64,000 bases of DNA from Steroidobacter agaridevorans (GTDB taxonomy: Bacteria; Pseudomonadota; Gammaproteobacteria; Steroidobacterales; Steroidobacteraceae), in NCBI RefSeq assembly GCF_009932555.1, contig NZ_BLJO01000001.1, positions 622,472-686,471 on the forward strand, in the 5' to 3' direction. The notes under the pieces were generated by a model. It saw only the letters and a program-made list of their open reading frames with translations. It searched no databases and was not told where the DNA came from. The translations under genes were made by a program, and so were the position numbers. Shown piece by piece: positions 61,996-64,000 of the stretch; the stretch's first letter is position 1, and each line of letters starts with the position of its first letter.

Positions 61996-62993
61996 TGCAG
62001 ACTCCCCAACCACGCCGACAGCGCGCGCAGTTCAACACCCGAGTACGCAAGCGACGACGGCATCTTGTTCCCCGGCTTCACATCCTGGGCGCCGGCAATC
62101 CAGCCCGCCATAGTGCCGATGTGATTATTGAGCGTGCCGGCGGCAAGCGACTTTCGGCCACCGACGTGCGTCAGATCCGGGCCCGACGTGCCATCCGCGG
62201 GCGTCCCTCTGATCGTGTGACAGCTATGACACTCGCCACGAAAGAAGGCGTCGTAGCCGATTTTCAAAAAGGGATCGACAGGCTCTACAACGGACGTTTG
62301 TTGACGCGCCAGCCAAGCATCGAAGTCATCCCCGTTCTGCGTAACGACGAACAGCGCCATCAACGCATGCTGCCCGCCGCAATACTCGGCGCATAGCGCA
62401 CGAAATGTTCCTTCCTCGCTCGTCTGCAGACGCAAGTGAGTCGTTCGTCCAGGAATCATGTCCACCTTGCCCGCCAGCGACGGCGCCCAAAAGCTGTGAA
62501 TCACATCGGTCGTCGAGAGCACCAGTTCCACCGCCTGGTGGGTCGGCATGCGGATCTCGTTCGCTAGCACGACCGGCTCGCTCTGCCCCGCCCGCTCGTA
62601 ACGAACTTCCCACCACCATTGCTTGCCGACCACGTGAATCCTGAGAACATCGTCGACCGTTGTCCGCGCACGCGCATCGCCGAGGCCAAAACAATCCAGA
62701 AACAGTTGCAGAGCGCTGCTCGATCCGATCGCGTTCAAGCCATTGCCGACGGCCAGCGAATACATCAACAGCACAGTCAGCGTGAACGCAGGAAACGCGA
62801 GACCGCCGCCGAGAATCCAGTAGCGCGCGTTGACCGGCCTTCCTTTTGTAAGGACTGCATAGATGACGAGCGCCATCACGACCAGGAAAATCAGACCGCT
62901 GCCGACATACAACGCCGTGCCGAGCTGATCGATCAACTCGGCGCCGCTGCCCGACGCGGGATCCAAAGCCGACGCAGGATGAGGCGGCCGCAT
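61992..62993 (-). CDS. ctaC: Cytochrome c oxidase subunit II with C-terminal cytochrome c domain
   Basis: The 333-residue protein has two membrane segments (near 30-50 and 62-82) and a cupredoxin domain. The CuA ligands are in HSFWAPSLAGKVDMIPG (first His near 167) and CAEYCGGQHALM (two Cys, His and Met near 203). A C-terminal heme c domain has CHSCH near 257 and a distal Met in GNKMPSS near 311. It accepts electrons from soluble or lipoprotein cytochromes and passes them to subunit I. No signal peptide beyond the first membrane segment is obvious. Confidence 0.95.
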   Translation of the reverse strand: MRPPHPASALDPASGSGAELIDQLGTALYVGSGLIFLVVMALVIYAVLTKGRPVNARYWILGGGLAFPAFTLTVLLMYSLAVGNGLNAIGSSSALQLFLDCFGLGDARARTTVDDVLRIHVVGKQWWWEVRYERAGQSEPVVLANEIRMPTHQAVELVLSTTDVIHSFWAPSLAGKVDMIPGRTTHLRLQTSEEGTFRALCAEYCGGQHALMALFVVTQNGDDFDAWLARQQTSVVEPVDPFLKIGYDAFFRGECHSCHTIRGTPADGTSGPDLTHVGGRKSLAAGTLNNHIGTMAGWIAGAQDVKPGNKMPSSLAYSGVELRALSAWLGSLQ

Positions 62994-62995
62994 GA

Positions 62996-63361
62996 TCAGT
63001 CGGACTCATATAAATAGGCGGCCATGTCACGAGCGTCCTGCTCCGACATCGAGATGGCGGGCATCGCGGTCTGCGGCGCCATCGCCGGGGCATCGACGAT
63101 CCAGCGCACCAGCATGTCCGGCTCGTTTGGGAATTTTCCCGCGACATAGGAGCGACGTGAGTAATGATCCAGCGCCGGCCCGACCTTCCCAACGGCGTCC
63201 GCGACACCCGGAATCACATGGCACACACCGCACTCATAGCGCGCCAACGCTTCACGACCCCGATCCGCGTCGCCATCGACCACTCTCGGCACATAGTCAC
63301 GCTCGGGAGCACAAGCAAACAGCAGCGGCAGCAAAATGAACAGCGAGAGTTGGCGCATCAT
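62996..63361 (-). CDS. Monoheme c-type cytochrome, probable lipoprotein
   Basis: The 121-residue protein has a lipoprotein signal (LLPLLFACAP, Cys near 17), one heme site CGVCH (near 44) and a distal Met in APQTAMPAISMSEQ (near 99). It ends 2 bases before the subunit II start, so it is a likely electron donor or extra subunit for this oxidase. The pattern 'YVAGKFPNEPDMLVRWI' recurs in the neighbouring cytochrome ('YIAGVLPNTRENLVRWI'), suggesting that the two share a domain by duplication. Confidence 0.9.
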   Translation of the reverse strand: MMRQLSLFILLPLLFACAPERDYVPRVVDGDADRGREALARYECGVCHVIPGVADAVGKVGPALDHYSRRSYVAGKFPNEPDMLVRWIVDAPAMAPQTAMPAISMSEQDARDMAAYLYESD

Positions 63362-63365
63362 CTCA

Positions 63366-64000
63366 CTACTCTTCCGTCATCAGATAACGCGCCATCTGGC
63401 GAGCGTGCGGCTCGATCACATCGAGATCCGGCATCATAGTGTGCGGACTGAAGTCCTGTGGCGCAACGATCCAACGCACCAAGTTCTCGCGTGTGTTGGG
63501 CAGAACGCCCGCGATGTACTTGCGCTCGCGCCAGCCTTTCAACGACGGCCCGACGTGCGTCTTCGGCCCGACCATGCCACCGATGATGTGACAGTTGTCG
63601 CACGCGTACTGCCGAAACATGATCTGCGTTCGCTCTCGTGTGTAAGCAGCAGCAGCGGTCGGCGCGGGACATGTTTCATCGGCACTCGATTCATCCAACT
63701 CACGATGCTGGGCCACCGTCATGAACGGCATGGCCTTCAAGTACGCCACCGTCGACCACAATCCTTCGCTCGATATCCGGTATTCCCAAGCCGGCATGCC
63801 CGACATGCGCACGCCCTGCTGCGTGACATAAAAAAGATGCGCGGCGGGCCAGTCCCGAGCGGATTCCGACAAACTGCTCGGTGAAGGAAGTTGTCCGCGG
63901 CCGAGCGGGTCGCGAGCGACGCCGGGGGCGCCGTGACATTGCACGCAATACCTGCGGTAGCACGCATAACCTATATTCACATTGGCCACGCGCCCGAGAT
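63366..64000 (-). CDS. Diheme c-type cytochrome (partial, 5' end outside window)
   Basis: At least 211 residues are visible, with two heme sites, CVQCH near the N-terminal edge and CDNCH about 115 residues later, and two cytochrome c domains. The frame stays open through the window end without a signal peptide, so the true start lies outside; an internal GTG at 63989 is probably not the start. The second domain resembles the neighbouring monoheme protein. It is first in the visible part of the oxidase operon. Confidence 0.85.
   Translation of the reverse strand, partial: LGRVANVNIGYACYRRYCVQCHGAPGVARDPLGRGQLPSPSSLSESARDWPAAHLFYVTQQGVRMSGMPAWEYRISSEGLWSTVAYLKAMPFMTVAQHRELDESSADETCPAPTAAAAYTRERTQIMFRQYACDNCHIIGGMVGPKTHVGPSLKGWRERKYIAGVLPNTRENLVRWIVAPQDFSPHTMMPDLDVIEPHARQMARYLMTEE

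Noticed and set aside
60322-62124. Plus-strand frame of about 600 residues opposite the oxidase subunit I
   Set aside because: It is an antisense shadow; the minus-strand product has all heme and copper ligands.
1-64000. tRNA, rRNA, CRISPR arrays, insertion sequences, prophage or integrase genes
   Set aside because: No repeat-spacer pattern, no transposase or integrase motif, and no cloverleaf-like intergenic sequence was found; gaps are too short for most of these.

Overview
The window is GC-rich, gene-dense DNA from a Gram-negative bacterium. No stretch over about 200 bases lacks a gene, and I see no rRNA, tRNA, CRISPR array, insertion sequence or integrase. The block mltD-gloB-methyltransferase-rnhA-(wbpE)-dnaQ (37.4-43.5 kb) repeats the order known from E. 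coli (mltD-gloB-yafS-rnhA-dnaQ), so a gammaproteobacterium is likely. The large TonB receptor of the Caulobacter/Xanthomonas type, the glycosidases and the EPS-type MarR regulator would suit a Xanthomonadales/Steroidobacter-like lineage. That placement is inference.

Region 1 (1-26.1 kb, all minus strand) is a Wzx/Wzy-type O-antigen (or related surface glycan) operon. It is read from a well-formed promoter with an operator-like palindrome at 26.12-26.18 kb. In transcription order it encodes a MarR-type EPS regulator, Wzz, an oxidoreductase/acyltransferase/aminotransferase trio, a CMP-legionaminic acid module (LegF, LegI, LegG), a methyltransferase, amidotransferase cassette A (WbuX/PseA-like + HisF-like + HisH-like), Wzx, an unassigned GT-B-like transferase, amidotransferase cassette B (HisH2 + HisF2 + Wzy + WbpG-like), a GT4, a beta-propeller lipoprotein, the UDP-L-FucNAc pathway (FnlA, FnlB, FnlC) with its WbuB-like transferase, a 4-keto-sugar reductase and the initiating WbpL/WecA-like phosphotransferase, cut by the window edge. 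The predicted repeat unit holds a D-QuiNAc/FucNAc-type first sugar, L-FucNAc and a legionaminic-acid-type nonulosonate, with two separate amidine-forming systems. Many genes overlap by 1-4 bases, which points to translational coupling.

Region 2 (26.2-35.9 kb) holds further envelope-glycan genes on the minus strand: a large SLBB export protein, GDP-L-fucose synthesis (gmd, fcl), pgi, a UDP-glucuronate-4-epimerase-like gene and a UDP-sugar 6-dehydrogenase. A lone plus-strand four-helix-bundle gene sits among them.

Region 3 (35.9-47.3 kb) is core genome: nhaB, dnaQ, rnhA, gloB, mltD, fabI, ppiD, nei. A wbpE-type sugar aminotransferase gene sits between rnhA and dnaQ.

Region 4 (47.3-53.8 kb) is a small polysaccharide-utilisation locus: a GH43 enzyme, a TonB-dependent receptor and a GH35-type beta-galactosidase. 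Two similar palindromes (TGATAGCG-type) lie upstream of the receptor and at the 5' end of the GH35 gene.

Region 5 (53.9-59.1 kb) carries small DUF genes, a DUF3617 protein, a PBP5-type D,D-carboxypeptidase whose leader overlaps a 20-bp perfect hairpin, a TMTC-like membrane TPR protein and a YihY family protein.

Region 6 (59.1-64 kb, minus) is a cytochrome c oxidase operon: two c-type cytochromes (one cut by the window edge), a subunit II with a fused cytochrome c domain, a fused subunit I+III and a small membrane protein. Subunit I carries unusual residues at the classical proton-channel positions.
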